Position numbers and translations under genes: made by a program | Notes under the pieces: model-generated | Databases searched by the model: none | Seen by the model: the letters and a program-made list of their open reading frames with translations, nothing else | What the model was told of the DNA's origin: nothing | Shown: positions 26,152 to 33,851 of the stretch, piece after piece | Numbering within the stretch: position 1 is the first letter of the stretch | Layout: every line of letters starts with the position of its first letter | NCBI GenBank assembly: GCA_003499525.1 | Contig: DNTB01000020.1 | Location: 62,001-126,000 of the forward strand | Direction: 5' to 3' | DNA: 64,000 bases | DNA from: Flavobacteriales bacterium | GTDB lineage: Bacteria; Bacteroidota; Bacteroidia; Flavobacteriales_G; Salibacteraceae

Positions 26152-27822
26152 ATGAGCGATCTGTTTAAGGGTAGTAGTAGGTTTTATCTTTTGGGATACT
26201 TTTTGGGTTTTATGGTTCTCATGGTTGGGTTGTTTACCCCGGAACTTATGGAGGTGGATGCCAGTCAATATGCATCGATAAGCCTGGAAATGTCGCGCAA
26301 CGGCAGCTACCTTCAGGTATATCATTTTGGAAATAATTACCTTGATAAACCGCCATTAATATTCTGGTTTAGTGCAATACTCATCAAATTATTCGGTGCA
26401 TCACATGCGGTTTATCGATTCCCTACTTTTGTTTCTACCTTAATAGGGATTTACGCGACTTATAAATTAGGGCGGAGACTCTATGATAAAGAAACAGGCT
26501 TACTGGCAGGTTTATTCTTGCTCACCTCACAAGCCTTTATTCTCCATAATCATGATGTACGCACAGATACTTTACTGACCAACTTCGTGATCTTCGCTAT
26601 ATGGCAATGGAAGATATACTTAGATGATCGGAAATGGCTCAATTTCATAGGAACTTTTACTGGCATAGCATTGGCCATGCTTACCAAAGGGCCCATCGGC
26701 ATTATGGTTCCTGTTCTTGCTATCGGATCGCAACTGCTTTACGAGCGAAACTGGAAAATGATATTCAACCCCCGTTGGTTCCTCGGTGTACTTTGGGTAC
26801 TGGTTCTCCTTTCTCCAATGTTATGGGGCCTTTATTATCAATTTGATGCTAATCCTGAAGCTGAGGTAAATCAGCGGGTTGGGGTATCGGGTCTTCGGTT
26901 CTATTTCTGGGAGCAAAGTTTCGGTAGACTGACCGGTGAGAATGTATGGAAAGATGATTCGAGCTATTTCTTTTTTATCCACAACTATTTATGGGAATTT
27001 ATGCCCTGGGCTTTTTTAGGTTTGGGGGGGCTTTGGTTGAGGTTCAAATCCGCCTTTTTATCGAAGTTCAGAGTGGAAAAAGCAGAGGTTATTACTATTG
27101 GAGGGTTCATTTTGCCTTTTATTGCCCTGAGTACATCGCACTACAAACTCCCTCACTACATTCTTATCATTATGCCGTTAGCAGCGATCATGGCGTCAAA
27201 CTTCACACTCTACCTCATTACAAAGAAGGATCATGTTCTGAGAAACTGGTCTGTTTTTCAACTTGTCTTCGCAATTTTAGTTTGGTTTATCGGTATCGCG
27301 ATAATGACTCGTGTTTTCGAGGCATCCTTTTTTTGGTGGGCCCTCTTTTTTGTGGCGTTGGTACTCATTGTTTTTAGTTATGCAAGTGAGCTCCGACTCA
27401 AATTGGTAGTGCCATCTCTTATTGCAATTGTTGCACTGAATTTCTTTCTCAATGGTTTCTTTTATCCCAGGATAAATGAATATCAGGTTGGTTCAGTACT
27501 CGCCGAATACGTATTAGATAAAGACATCGAAATTGATGATATGGTGCTATTCAGGCAACATTATCACAATTTGAATTTTTACAGTGGTAGGTACTACTAT
27601 TGGGTGCCTGTTGAGATTATCAGGGATACTCCAGTACCCTTTGAATATGTATTTACCAATGAAGAAGGCCTGAATATCATGCAGGAATACCACCTGCCCT
27701 ATGAAATAGATACCGTATTCTACAATTTTCCCAATACTGAATTGAGCATTGAGTTTTTAAATAAGGAAACTCGTCATAACGTCTTGCAGGAAAACTATCT
27801 TATGAGATATCGCGGTAATTAA
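26152..27822 (+). CDS. Membrane glycosyltransferase, GT39/ArnT-like
   Basis: 556 aa, ATG start. About ten to twelve membrane helices. The first periplasmic loop carries the acidic motif of this fold (ELMEVDASQYA, about 25-35) followed by YLDKPPLIFW. Members transfer a sugar from a polyprenyl phosphate donor to lipid A, arabinan or protein on the outer face of the inner membrane. ArnT itself adds aminoarabinose, but no arn genes are nearby. The C-terminal part (about 440-556) is soluble. Convergent with the S46 peptidase gene, sharing 4 nt at the stop codons. Confidence 0.85.
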   Translation: MSDLFKGSSRFYLLGYFLGFMVLMVGLFTPELMEVDASQYASISLEMSRNGSYLQVYHFGNNYLDKPPLIFWFSAILIKLFGASHAVYRFPTFVSTLIGIYATYKLGRRLYDKETGLLAGLFLLTSQAFILHNHDVRTDTLLTNFVIFAIWQWKIYLDDRKWLNFIGTFTGIALAMLTKGPIGIMVPVLAIGSQLLYERNWKMIFNPRWFLGVLWVLVLLSPMLWGLYYQFDANPEAEVNQRVGVSGLRFYFWEQSFGRLTGENVWKDDSSYFFFIHNYLWEFMPWAFLGLGGLWLRFKSAFLSKFRVEKAEVITIGGFILPFIALSTSHYKLPHYILIIMPLAAIMASNFTLYLITKKDHVLRNWSVFQLVFAILVWFIGIAIMTRVFEASFFWWALFFVALVLIVFSYASELRLKLVVPSLIAIVALNFFLNGFFYPRINEYQVGSVLAEYVLDKDIEIDDMVLFRQHYHNLNFYSGRYYYWVPVEIIRDTPVPFEYVFTNEEGLNIMQEYHLPYEIDTVFYNFPNTELSIEFLNKETRHNVLQENYLMRYRGN

Positions 27823-29954
27823 TTTTTTACGATTTCCATTTCTTCGATAAGGTGGTCTGCCCCGGCATATTTATCAATGATGAAAAGGATATAGCGTACA
27901 TCTACCATAATATTCCGACAAATTCCACGATCGTAGTTGATATCACTCATGGTTGTTTCCCAGGTTCGATCAAAGTTTAATCCAACAAGATTTCCTTCTG
28001 CATTCAATGCAGGACTACCTGAATTACCTCCGGAGGTATGATTCGAGCCAATGTAACAAACTGGCATTGAGCCGTCCTTACGGGTATAATCCCCATAGTC
28101 TCTAGACTGATATAGTTCTACTAACTTCTTTGGTAATTTGTACTCATACGAAGTTGAGTCCATTTTCTGAATGACCCCTTCCAGAGTTGTATAATAGCCA
28201 TACTCGACCGCATCACCTGGGTTATAACCTTCAACCTTGCCATACGTTACCCGAATCGAAAAATTCGCATCGGGATAATAGTGCTTGGCATCGGGCATTA
28301 CCTCCATCAAGGCATGCATATAGGTCCTTCTCAAGCTGTCGATAGAACCATTCAGATCATTATATCGAGGTTGTACCTGGTTCTTGTAGTTCTTCAGTAT
28401 ATCATCCGAAACAAGAAATGCCGGATCATTTCCTATCTTTTTTATAGCTTTTTTTCGACTCATGGCTAACAGCTTATCTACACCAGCTTGACTCGCAAAT
28501 AGAGAATTCTTGAATAAATCATGAATCTCATCTTCATATAATTCTTTGACCGTTGAAGAAACCATAACATCATCTTGATTTTTTATGTACTGTGGGGTCA
28601 TTACCTGCATCAATTGAGCATCAACCCCTGCATTATAGTCCTTAAAGTACTTGACCATACCCCGCGCAATTTTGTCCTTTTGAGACGCCCATTCTTCATT
28701 TGAAAGTTCTTCATTCAGTAAGGGTTTGAACCTTTGTGCAAAGCGCAATATTTCTGGGCCGTAGTAATAGTACTCTATGAGCATGCCTCTGGCCATCTCA
28801 TAGGGTTTGTATTCATCATAAGTTTTCCGGTAGTCTTCTAAAAGAGATCCATATAATTCTTGCTTTTCAGGATCCTCTGCTAATGAACGGGCAAAATTCT
28901 CTTCCCATTCCAGTTTTTTATCGACTGCATCGGTTCTTTTCAATCCCCAGACCTGACCTTTCCACTTTTTCCAGGCATTGGATATTCTGGACTGTTTTGA
29001 GGCATATTGAAGGTTGATCATTTTGTTTTCACGCATGGCCTTATTAATAACGGACAGGGATTTGTCCCGCATCGATATTCGGGCTGGGTTGGATTTTTCG
29101 ACTAAATAGTCCACCGCAAACGACGGCAAATACTCATCTGTACGATAGGGAAATCCGTAAACCATGCTGAAGTCTCCTTCTTTAACTCCTCTTAGGTCTA
29201 CCTTGAGATGATGAACAGGTCTGTAAGGTCTGTTGGCCGTATCAAAAGGAGCTGGTTCGTTATCACTGGAAGCGTAAATTCTAAAGAGCGAAAAATCGGC
29301 ATTGTGCCTTGGCCAAACCCAGTTGTCGGTATCAAAACCGTATTTGCCTATTGAAGAAGGGGGTGCACCCACCAATCTGATATCTTCAAACTTCTCTGTG
29401 AAATACATGAAGTATTGATTTCCGTGGTAAAACGGTTTGATATCAATGTCAAATTCCTGACTTTTCATCAATGTATCTCGAATACTGTCTATTCGAAATT
29501 GAACCCTTTCTACCCTTTCCTGCTCAGGGGTATCAAGCTCAATGTCCTTCAAGACTATATCGCTTATATCTTCAATTCTTCGTATAAATGTTACCGAGGC
29601 TGATTTATTTGGCAGTTCCTTTTCAAATGATTCTGCCCAAAACCCGTGCTCAAGCAGATCATTTTCCATTGTACTGTGCGATTGTATCATGCCATATCCG
29701 CAATGATGGTTGGTTAGAATCAACCCCTGATCTGAAATGACCTCAGCAGTGCAGCCCCCATTAAACAGGCAAATGGCATCATTGATACTCGGTTTATTGG
29801 CATGATAAAGATCCTCTGCGGAAATTTTCATACCCAGGTTGATCATATCTGCTTCATTGTACTGCTTGATCAATAAAGGTATCCACATCCCTTCTTTAGA
29901 GTGTGTTGATAATGAGACGATTACAATAGCTAAAAGAAACAATCCTTTCTTCAT
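27819..29954 (-). CDS. S46-family dipeptidyl peptidase, DPP11-like specificity residue
   Basis: 711 aa from ATG 29954, which gives a signal peptide (LFLLAIVIVSLS); the open frame to 30104 would bury it. S46 peptidases remove dipeptides from the N-terminus of oligopeptides in the periplasm. The catalytic His is in TNHHCGYG (about 83-84) and the Ser is Ser645 in GNSGSP. In P. gingivalis enzymes the residue 18 positions after the Ser is Gly in DPP7 and Arg in DPP11. Here it is Arg663 (NFDRTW), suggesting preference for Asp/Glu at P1. The normal length and all catalytic segments are present. Confidence 0.92.
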   Translation of the reverse strand: MKKGLFLLAIVIVSLSTHSKEGMWIPLLIKQYNEADMINLGMKISAEDLYHANKPSINDAICLFNGGCTAEVISDQGLILTNHHCGYGMIQSHSTMENDLLEHGFWAESFEKELPNKSASVTFIRRIEDISDIVLKDIELDTPEQERVERVQFRIDSIRDTLMKSQEFDIDIKPFYHGNQYFMYFTEKFEDIRLVGAPPSSIGKYGFDTDNWVWPRHNADFSLFRIYASSDNEPAPFDTANRPYRPVHHLKVDLRGVKEGDFSMVYGFPYRTDEYLPSFAVDYLVEKSNPARISMRDKSLSVINKAMRENKMINLQYASKQSRISNAWKKWKGQVWGLKRTDAVDKKLEWEENFARSLAEDPEKQELYGSLLEDYRKTYDEYKPYEMARGMLIEYYYYGPEILRFAQRFKPLLNEELSNEEWASQKDKIARGMVKYFKDYNAGVDAQLMQVMTPQYIKNQDDVMVSSTVKELYEDEIHDLFKNSLFASQAGVDKLLAMSRKKAIKKIGNDPAFLVSDDILKNYKNQVQPRYNDLNGSIDSLRRTYMHALMEVMPDAKHYYPDANFSIRVTYGKVEGYNPGDAVEYGYYTTLEGVIQKMDSTSYEYKLPKKLVELYQSRDYGDYTRKDGSMPVCYIGSNHTSGGNSGSPALNAEGNLVGLNFDRTWETTMSDINYDRGICRNIMVDVRYILFIIDKYAGADHLIEEMEIVKN

Positions 29955-30010
29955 ACCCTGTGTTTTTAGTTCGACGAAACTAAATAAATTGAGAAATGAA
30001 CTACCCGGGA

Positions 30011-30041
30011 TTGATATGGGTTCATTGGATGCATAAATTTG
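30011..30041 (+). promoter_or_regulatory. Full promoter directly at the start of the 190-aa unknown gene
   Basis: TTG at 30011, 20 nt, then TAAATTTG at 30034-30041. This is among the best promoter matches in the window. The ATG is at 30046, 5 nt after the element, which predicts a leaderless or nearly leaderless transcript. Confidence 0.7.
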
Positions 30042-30045
30042 AGCC

Positions 30046-30618
30046 ATGCATGACATAGAACCGCACTGGAATTGGAGGAATACGTATTGTGCTGAAGAGG
30101 ACAAAATTTCGCCATTCTATGGTCGCGAATACAGTGAGTTTGAATTTACTGACAGCATTTACGACCATGTGATTCATCCGCAATGGGATAATATTGGGTC
30201 GTCCACCCTTTTTATCAAACTCCTGTTTGCTGACTATCATGAGGGTAGTTGCATTATGGAGCTCATAGGTGAATGGAATGATTTGCTCTACAACGACATC
30301 ATGATCCTGAAGCGAAACATTATTGATCATCTGCTGGATGAAGGCATAAACAAATTTGTACTCATTGGAGAAAATGTTTTGAATTTTCATAGCTCTGATG
30401 ATTCATACTATGAAGAGTGGTTTGATGACGTGGAAGAAGGTTGGATAGCGCTTATTAACTTCCGAGACCACGTTCTTGCAGACATGGAAGAAGCTCAAAT
30501 CGATCACTTCTTCGTCATGGGTGGAAAACTGAATGCCCAGAAATGGAGAGTATTACAGCCTGATCAACTCTTAAAGGCAGTTGAAAATCAGGTGATGCGG
30601 AGAATTTCGCTAATCTAA
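30046..30618 (+). CDS. Conserved acidic protein of unknown function
   Basis: 190 aa, ATG start directly behind a strong promoter. No signal peptide or membrane helix, so it is probably cytosolic. It is acidic and aromatic (WNWRNTYC near the start, YYEEWFDDVEEGW near 123-135). It seems to be an alpha/beta domain: hydrophobic strands STLFIKLLFADY, KFVLIGENVLNF and DHFFVMGG alternate with helices. I do not recognise a named family. It stands alone between the divergent S46 gene and the convergent Omp85-like gene, which it overlaps by 4 nt. That it is a real gene is supported by the promoter and the protein-like composition. Confidence 0.75.
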   Translation: MHDIEPHWNWRNTYCAEEDKISPFYGREYSEFEFTDSIYDHVIHPQWDNIGSSTLFIKLLFADYHEGSCIMELIGEWNDLLYNDIMILKRNIIDHLLDEGINKFVLIGENVLNFHSSDDSYYEEWFDDVEEGWIALINFRDHVLADMEEAQIDHFFVMGGKLNAQKWRVLQPDQLLKAVENQVMRRISLI

Positions 30619-31748
30619 AAAGCTTCGCCAAGCGCAAAGTAAAAACCAAATGTATCTGGACCAAAGCCAACATCTACTCGCAAGAAGAATCTGTCTTGTG
30701 GCCGGGTACTAAACCGCAAACCACCTCCTGTTGTCCATTTCAAATGCCGGGTGATATCGCCAAAATCCTGCCCTACTCCACCAATACTGCCGAAAACAGC
30801 AGCAGCGAAGTACTTGTAAAAAACAGGACTGCGATATTCGCCCTGAATGGCCATAAGGTTGTTATCCCGATAAACTCCGCGCTGATAACCCCTCATAATT
30901 TCATTTCCCCCCAACTGGGCCGTGAGATTAAAAGGAGGAGTTCCGGTGTGTCCTTCATATATTCCCTGAAATGCCAGAACATATTGGGCATTTACTTTGA
31001 AATACTTACGCGCATCGATCGTCCATTTCACATCGGTGTAGCTGCTTCCTGTAGCTGAACCCATACCAACAAAACCAACATCTACAAACCACCCTTCATG
31101 TGCTGATAGCACATGGTCTCTGCTATCATAGTTAGCCCCCAAACCTATTCCGGATTGTATGCTGCCGCCGCTGCCGGGCACTTTCCCACCGCTTAACTGA
31201 CCATCAGGATCGGTTTTGGTGATGTTCGTGTTTTGAAATTCATACTTGATACCGGCATAGAGATTGGGTTTCCATTTTCTATAGGCACTCAGAAAGAATC
31301 TGGGAAAAGAAGCGGAATATTCTTCTTTTCGGTTGCTTGGAGGATTGTTTCCTATTCCCCAGAAGAAATACGGGAATAGCCAGTAACCGATCTCCCCTCT
31401 AAAAACATAGTTTTCAACGGACAAAACCTGATATCTGGCAGACAGAATAAGCTGGCGATTAAACGTGTACAATGCTATGGGTGAAATATTAGAATAAGCC
31501 ATAGCTGAATCAGACCGGTCGAGCTTGAATTTATACATTCCTACCGCTCCAACTCCAAGGCTGGTTTCCGGAGTATACGACACCGCCGGTATGATCTGAA
31601 GTGTATTAACCTTATTCTGTTTGCGTTGATTGCGCTCCCATCTGCGTTGGAGTTTTCGCACCTTGTTCTCAATCATGTCTTCTTGCGCGAAGGATTGATA
31701 CACGGTTATATATAGTAAAACGAAAAGTAAAAACCGGAGAAAACTCAA
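30615..31748 (-). CDS. Omp85/BamA-like outer membrane barrel without POTRA domains
   Basis: 377 aa from TTG 31748; no ATG occurs before the signal peptide (LLFVLLYITVYQSFAQ). A short charged linker (about 25-45, LQRRWERNQRKQNK) leads into a barrel covering the rest. Signature pieces of the surface-antigen domain are present: GLGANYDSRDHVLSAHEGW, the lid-loop motif IMRGYQRGVYRDNN, and a terminal Phe. The lack of POTRA repeats means it is probably not an assembly factor itself; a transport or lipid role is possible but unknown. A promoter lies 8 nt upstream of the TTG. Confidence 0.82.
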   Translation of the reverse strand: MSFLRFLLFVLLYITVYQSFAQEDMIENKVRKLQRRWERNQRKQNKVNTLQIIPAVSYTPETSLGVGAVGMYKFKLDRSDSAMAYSNISPIALYTFNRQLILSARYQVLSVENYVFRGEIGYWLFPYFFWGIGNNPPSNRKEEYSASFPRFFLSAYRKWKPNLYAGIKYEFQNTNITKTDPDGQLSGGKVPGSGGSIQSGIGLGANYDSRDHVLSAHEGWFVDVGFVGMGSATGSSYTDVKWTIDARKYFKVNAQYVLAFQGIYEGHTGTPPFNLTAQLGGNEIMRGYQRGVYRDNNLMAIQGEYRSPVFYKYFAAAVFGSIGGVGQDFGDITRHLKWTTGGGLRFSTRPQDRFFLRVDVGFGPDTFGFYFALGEAF

Positions 31749-31755
31749 AGCGCTG

Positions 31756-31763
31756 CAAAAATA
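31756..31763 (-). promoter_or_regulatory. Promoter candidate for the POTRA-less Omp85 gene (TATTTTTG)
   Basis: Minus-strand TATTTTTG followed by CAGC. It ends 8 nt before the TTG start codon, predicting a very short or absent leader. It separates this gene from the mnmD group upstream. Confidence 0.5.
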
Positions 31764-31772
31764 GCAGGGATT

Positions 31773-32444
31773 TTATGCCCAAAGCACCTCTGGTTTTCTG
31801 GCTCTGAGCATTTCTCTTTTGCCGGGAGGTCCCGGAATTCTTTCCACTTCAAAACCAGCTTGAACGAGGTTTCTTCTCACCTGACCTTTTGCAGAATAAG
31901 TCACCAAAATACCTCCAGTTTTAAGAAACTGCAGTATTCGAGAAAAAATGGAAACCGTCCAAAGCTCCGGTTGTGCTTCAGGACTAAAAGCATCGAAGAA
32001 AACAACATCAAATCGGCATGGAGTCTGAAAATCTTCAAACAGAATTTCCACCTTTCTAAAACTAAAATGATGATCGAGAACAACAGTTTCATTCCAGGAA
32101 AGCTCATGCAGCTTCATTGCCATATTCCGCTGTTCACCTTTCAGGTTAGACGTCCATGCCTCAATAGTATCATCAGAAATTGGATAAGCCTCCAAGCCGG
32201 TATAATGGACTATTTTCTGAGTTTCTTTCCCATAAATCCACGATAACATTGCATTGAGCCCTGTACCGTATCCAAATTCAAGAATATCGATCTCCATTGC
32301 GTTGAAAGTCTTAAGCCCGGCTTCAATGAAGACATGTAACGATTCAGAGACCGCACCGTGCAAGCTATGGTAATGCTGATCAAACTCTGGAGAGTAGAGT
32401 GTTTGACTACCGTCTGATGTAGTAACTATTTGATTCTCTTTCAC
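31773..32444 (-). CDS. mnmD: tRNA (mnm5s2U34) methyltransferase, stand-alone MnmD
   Basis: 223 aa from GTG 32444. It is the methyltransferase half of E. coli MnmC, completing 5-methylaminomethyl-2-thiouridine at the wobble position with S-adenosylmethionine. Key segments: SPEFDQHYHSLHGAVSES, the SAM-binding FGYGTGLNAML, FDAFSPEAQPELW, YSAKGQVRRNL and the ending PGPPGKREMLRA. The FAD oxidase half is absent, as usual in Bacteroidota and Gram-positives. The GTG overlaps the acpH stop (GTGA), placing it last in a coupled three-gene unit. Confidence 0.92.
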   Translation of the reverse strand: MKENQIVTTSDGSQTLYSPEFDQHYHSLHGAVSESLHVFIEAGLKTFNAMEIDILEFGYGTGLNAMLSWIYGKETQKIVHYTGLEAYPISDDTIEAWTSNLKGEQRNMAMKLHELSWNETVVLDHHFSFRKVEILFEDFQTPCRFDVVFFDAFSPEAQPELWTVSIFSRILQFLKTGGILVTYSAKGQVRRNLVQAGFEVERIPGPPGKREMLRARKPEVLWA

Positions 32445-33028
32445 CTAACTGTTTTAATAAACTCCTTGCATTCCAGCACAAGTTCGGGAAAAAAAATGCG
32501 AAAATCATTCTCAATTACTTCAAGGTATTGTACTAAAAGTTCAGGGGCCAGCTCCATTCTTGAATTGAACGATGCTCTTCTGGACATCCCTTGAAATACC
32601 AATGAAATACCTTCAATGAATTGATAATTATAAAGAATATCATTGGTGAGCATATAATGGTAAAACCTCAGAGCCCGCCCAGGCATTAAATCCACCCTAT
32701 CAGTCAACACCTGATACATCGAGTCGGCAAAAAACCGAAGATTAGCTTTTTGATATTCCGTCCACTCCTTGGCCAGAATATGATCATAGTATACGTCAAT
32801 TACAACCCCTGAATAACGTCCGAATTCAGATTTAACGGTATTAACTGAGTTCCTTACTTGGGGGTGTTGATCGGTGAACCGATCAATAAATCGGTGAAGT
32901 TCCAGACCCATAGCAGCGCTTCCAGAGAGATCTTTGATTTCATTTCCCTTAAGAAAATCTCCGAGGAAATTTCCGAAGATTACCTCTTCATCGCTCCCCG
33001 ACAAAAGAAAGTGTGCCAGAAAATTCAA
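32441..33028 (-). CDS. Acyl carrier protein phosphodiesterase-like protein (AcpH, DUF479)
   Basis: 195 aa from TTG 33028. The enzyme would remove the 4'-phosphopantetheine arm from holo-ACP. The HD-like fold is recognisable: MNFLAHFLLSG, GNFLGDFLKG, GLELHRFIDRFTDQHP, and DVYYDHILAK with the metal-binding His/Asp. The TTG start overlaps the stop of the preceding 68-aa gene (TTGA), and the gene's own stop overlaps the mnmD start. Function in Bacteroidota has not been tested, as far as I know. Confidence 0.82.
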   Translation of the reverse strand: MNFLAHFLLSGSDEEVIFGNFLGDFLKGNEIKDLSGSAAMGLELHRFIDRFTDQHPQVRNSVNTVKSEFGRYSGVVIDVYYDHILAKEWTEYQKANLRFFADSMYQVLTDRVDLMPGRALRFYHYMLTNDILYNYQFIEGISLVFQGMSRRASFNSRMELAPELLVQYLEVIENDFRIFFPELVLECKEFIKTVR

Positions 33029-33231
33029 TTTGAACGGTGAATATTGTGCTCTTCGAAAAATCTGATTTTGTCTGTTCCATAAGCAATCAGTTGCCCGTTA
33101 TTGAACAATGCCGGCCTGAGATACACTCCAAAAGGTAAATTACGATTCTCTAGTTCCATGCCCTTCTCTATAAGGTCCTTGAAAATTTTGACCCTATCGG
33201 GACACCAAAGTTTTGACTTTACAGCTGACAT
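33025..33231 (-). CDS. Small conserved-looking protein of unknown function (68 aa)
   Basis: 68 aa, ATG start, first gene of a three-gene overlapping unit with acpH and mnmD. It is basic with no signal peptide. The sequence SKLWCPDRVKIFKDLIEKG is followed by a small beta-rich part (FGVYLRPALFNNGQLIAYG). I do not recognise the family. It is probably real: a textbook promoter lies 17 nt upstream, and it is coupled to acpH by a 4-nt overlap. The first half could be a short nucleic-acid or protein-binding helix, but that is speculation. Confidence 0.68.
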   Translation of the reverse strand: MSAVKSKLWCPDRVKIFKDLIEKGMELENRNLPFGVYLRPALFNNGQLIAYGTDKIRFFEEHNIHRSN

Positions 33232-33247
33232 AGTTTTAGGTTACTCA

Positions 33248-33278
33248 CAAAGTTAATCAGCCACCTATGCAGTGCAAA
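33248..33278 (-). promoter_or_regulatory. Full promoter for the small protein-acpH-mnmD unit
   Basis: On the minus strand TTTG (33278-33275), 19 nt, then TAACTTTG (33255-33248). Both elements and spacing match the Bacteroidota consensus. The ATG is 17 nt downstream. Confidence 0.75.
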
Positions 33279-33375
33279 TGACGAAAAGACCAGATGGGAA
33301 AGACGGCTTTTTTGGTGGCGTCTAAGAGTTATTCTTCCAAATGCATTTTTTTATTTTCAAAGGGCTAACATTTTA

Positions 33376-33383
33376 TACCTTTG
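33376..33383 (+). promoter_or_regulatory. Promoter of the tRNA-Leu pair (TACCTTTG)
   Basis: TACCTTTG followed by CAGGCC, ending 11 nt before the first mature tRNA base. The upstream region is T-rich without an exact TTG at the usual distance. Confidence 0.6.
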
Positions 33384-33393
33384 CAGGCCATTT

Positions 33394-33479
33394 GCCCTGG
33401 TGGCGGAATTGGTAGACGCGCTAGGTTGAGGGCCTAGTGTCTTTAACAGGACGTGCTGGTTCGACTCCAGTCCAGGGCA
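33394..33479 (+). tRNA. tRNA-Leu, anticodon GAG
   Basis: 86 nt with the long variable arm of tRNA-Leu. Acceptor GCCCTGG pairs with CCAGGGC, discriminator A. Anticodon stem CTAGG/CCTAG encloses TTGAGGG, giving anticodon GAG (reads CUC/CUU). T arm GGTTCGACTCC is intact. CCA is not encoded. Confidence 0.95.
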
Positions 33480-33483
33480 CAAC

Positions 33484-33565
33484 GCCCAGATGGTGAAATT
33501 GGTAGACACGCTGTCTTCAGGTGGCAGTGCTTCATGGCGTGCAGGTTCGAGTCCTGTTCTGGGCA
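33484..33565 (+). tRNA. tRNA-Leu, anticodon CAG
   Basis: 82 nt, 4 nt after the first tRNA-Leu and surely cotranscribed. Acceptor GCCCAGA pairs with TCTGGGC, discriminator A. Anticodon stem CTGTC/GGCAG (one G-T) encloses TTCAGGT, giving CAG (reads CUG). Long variable arm present; CCA not encoded. Confidence 0.95.
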
Positions 33566-33800
33566 CACGATAGAGTCTCGTTCAGTAAATTTTCTCATTC
33601 GACTTATTTGACTCATAGAGGTGAGAACAATTTCATAACCCTTCCTTTTTTAAGCACTATTTTGTTCTTTATGAACTTTAACAGGCAGTGAAAGTGTAAT
33701 TCAATATATGCTCATGGCATTGAATTTAGGAACGATCTTGTTCCAAAAGAAATGCTCCAAAAAGTGATGAATCTGCAATACTTCATGTTGAATGTCGGGA

Positions 33801-33835
33801 TTGCAATTTTCCATATCTCAGATTCATTAGATTTG
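33801..33835 (+). promoter_or_regulatory. Promoter candidate for the cardiolipin synthase gene
   Basis: TTG at 33801, 24 nt, then TAGATTTG at 33828-33835. The second element is perfect; the spacing is one nt beyond the usual range. The ATG is 17 nt downstream. It is the only recognisable element in the 286-nt stretch after the tRNAs. Confidence 0.55.
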
Positions 33836-33851
33836 ATACAAGATTCTATAT

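Noticed and set aside
26991..27377. 128-aa plus-strand reading frame
   Set aside because: Out-of-frame shadow of the GT39 gene.
26152..27822. Aminoarabinose modification of lipid A (arnT)
   Set aside because: The fold fits ArnT, but no other arn gene is present and GT39 relatives have many acceptors.
31860..32246. 128-aa plus-strand reading frame
   Set aside because: Antisense shadow of mnmD without recognisable features.
33357..33566. 69-aa minus-strand reading frame beginning MPRTGLEPARHEA
   Set aside because: Antisense to the two tRNA-Leu genes; such sequences are recurrent annotation artefacts.
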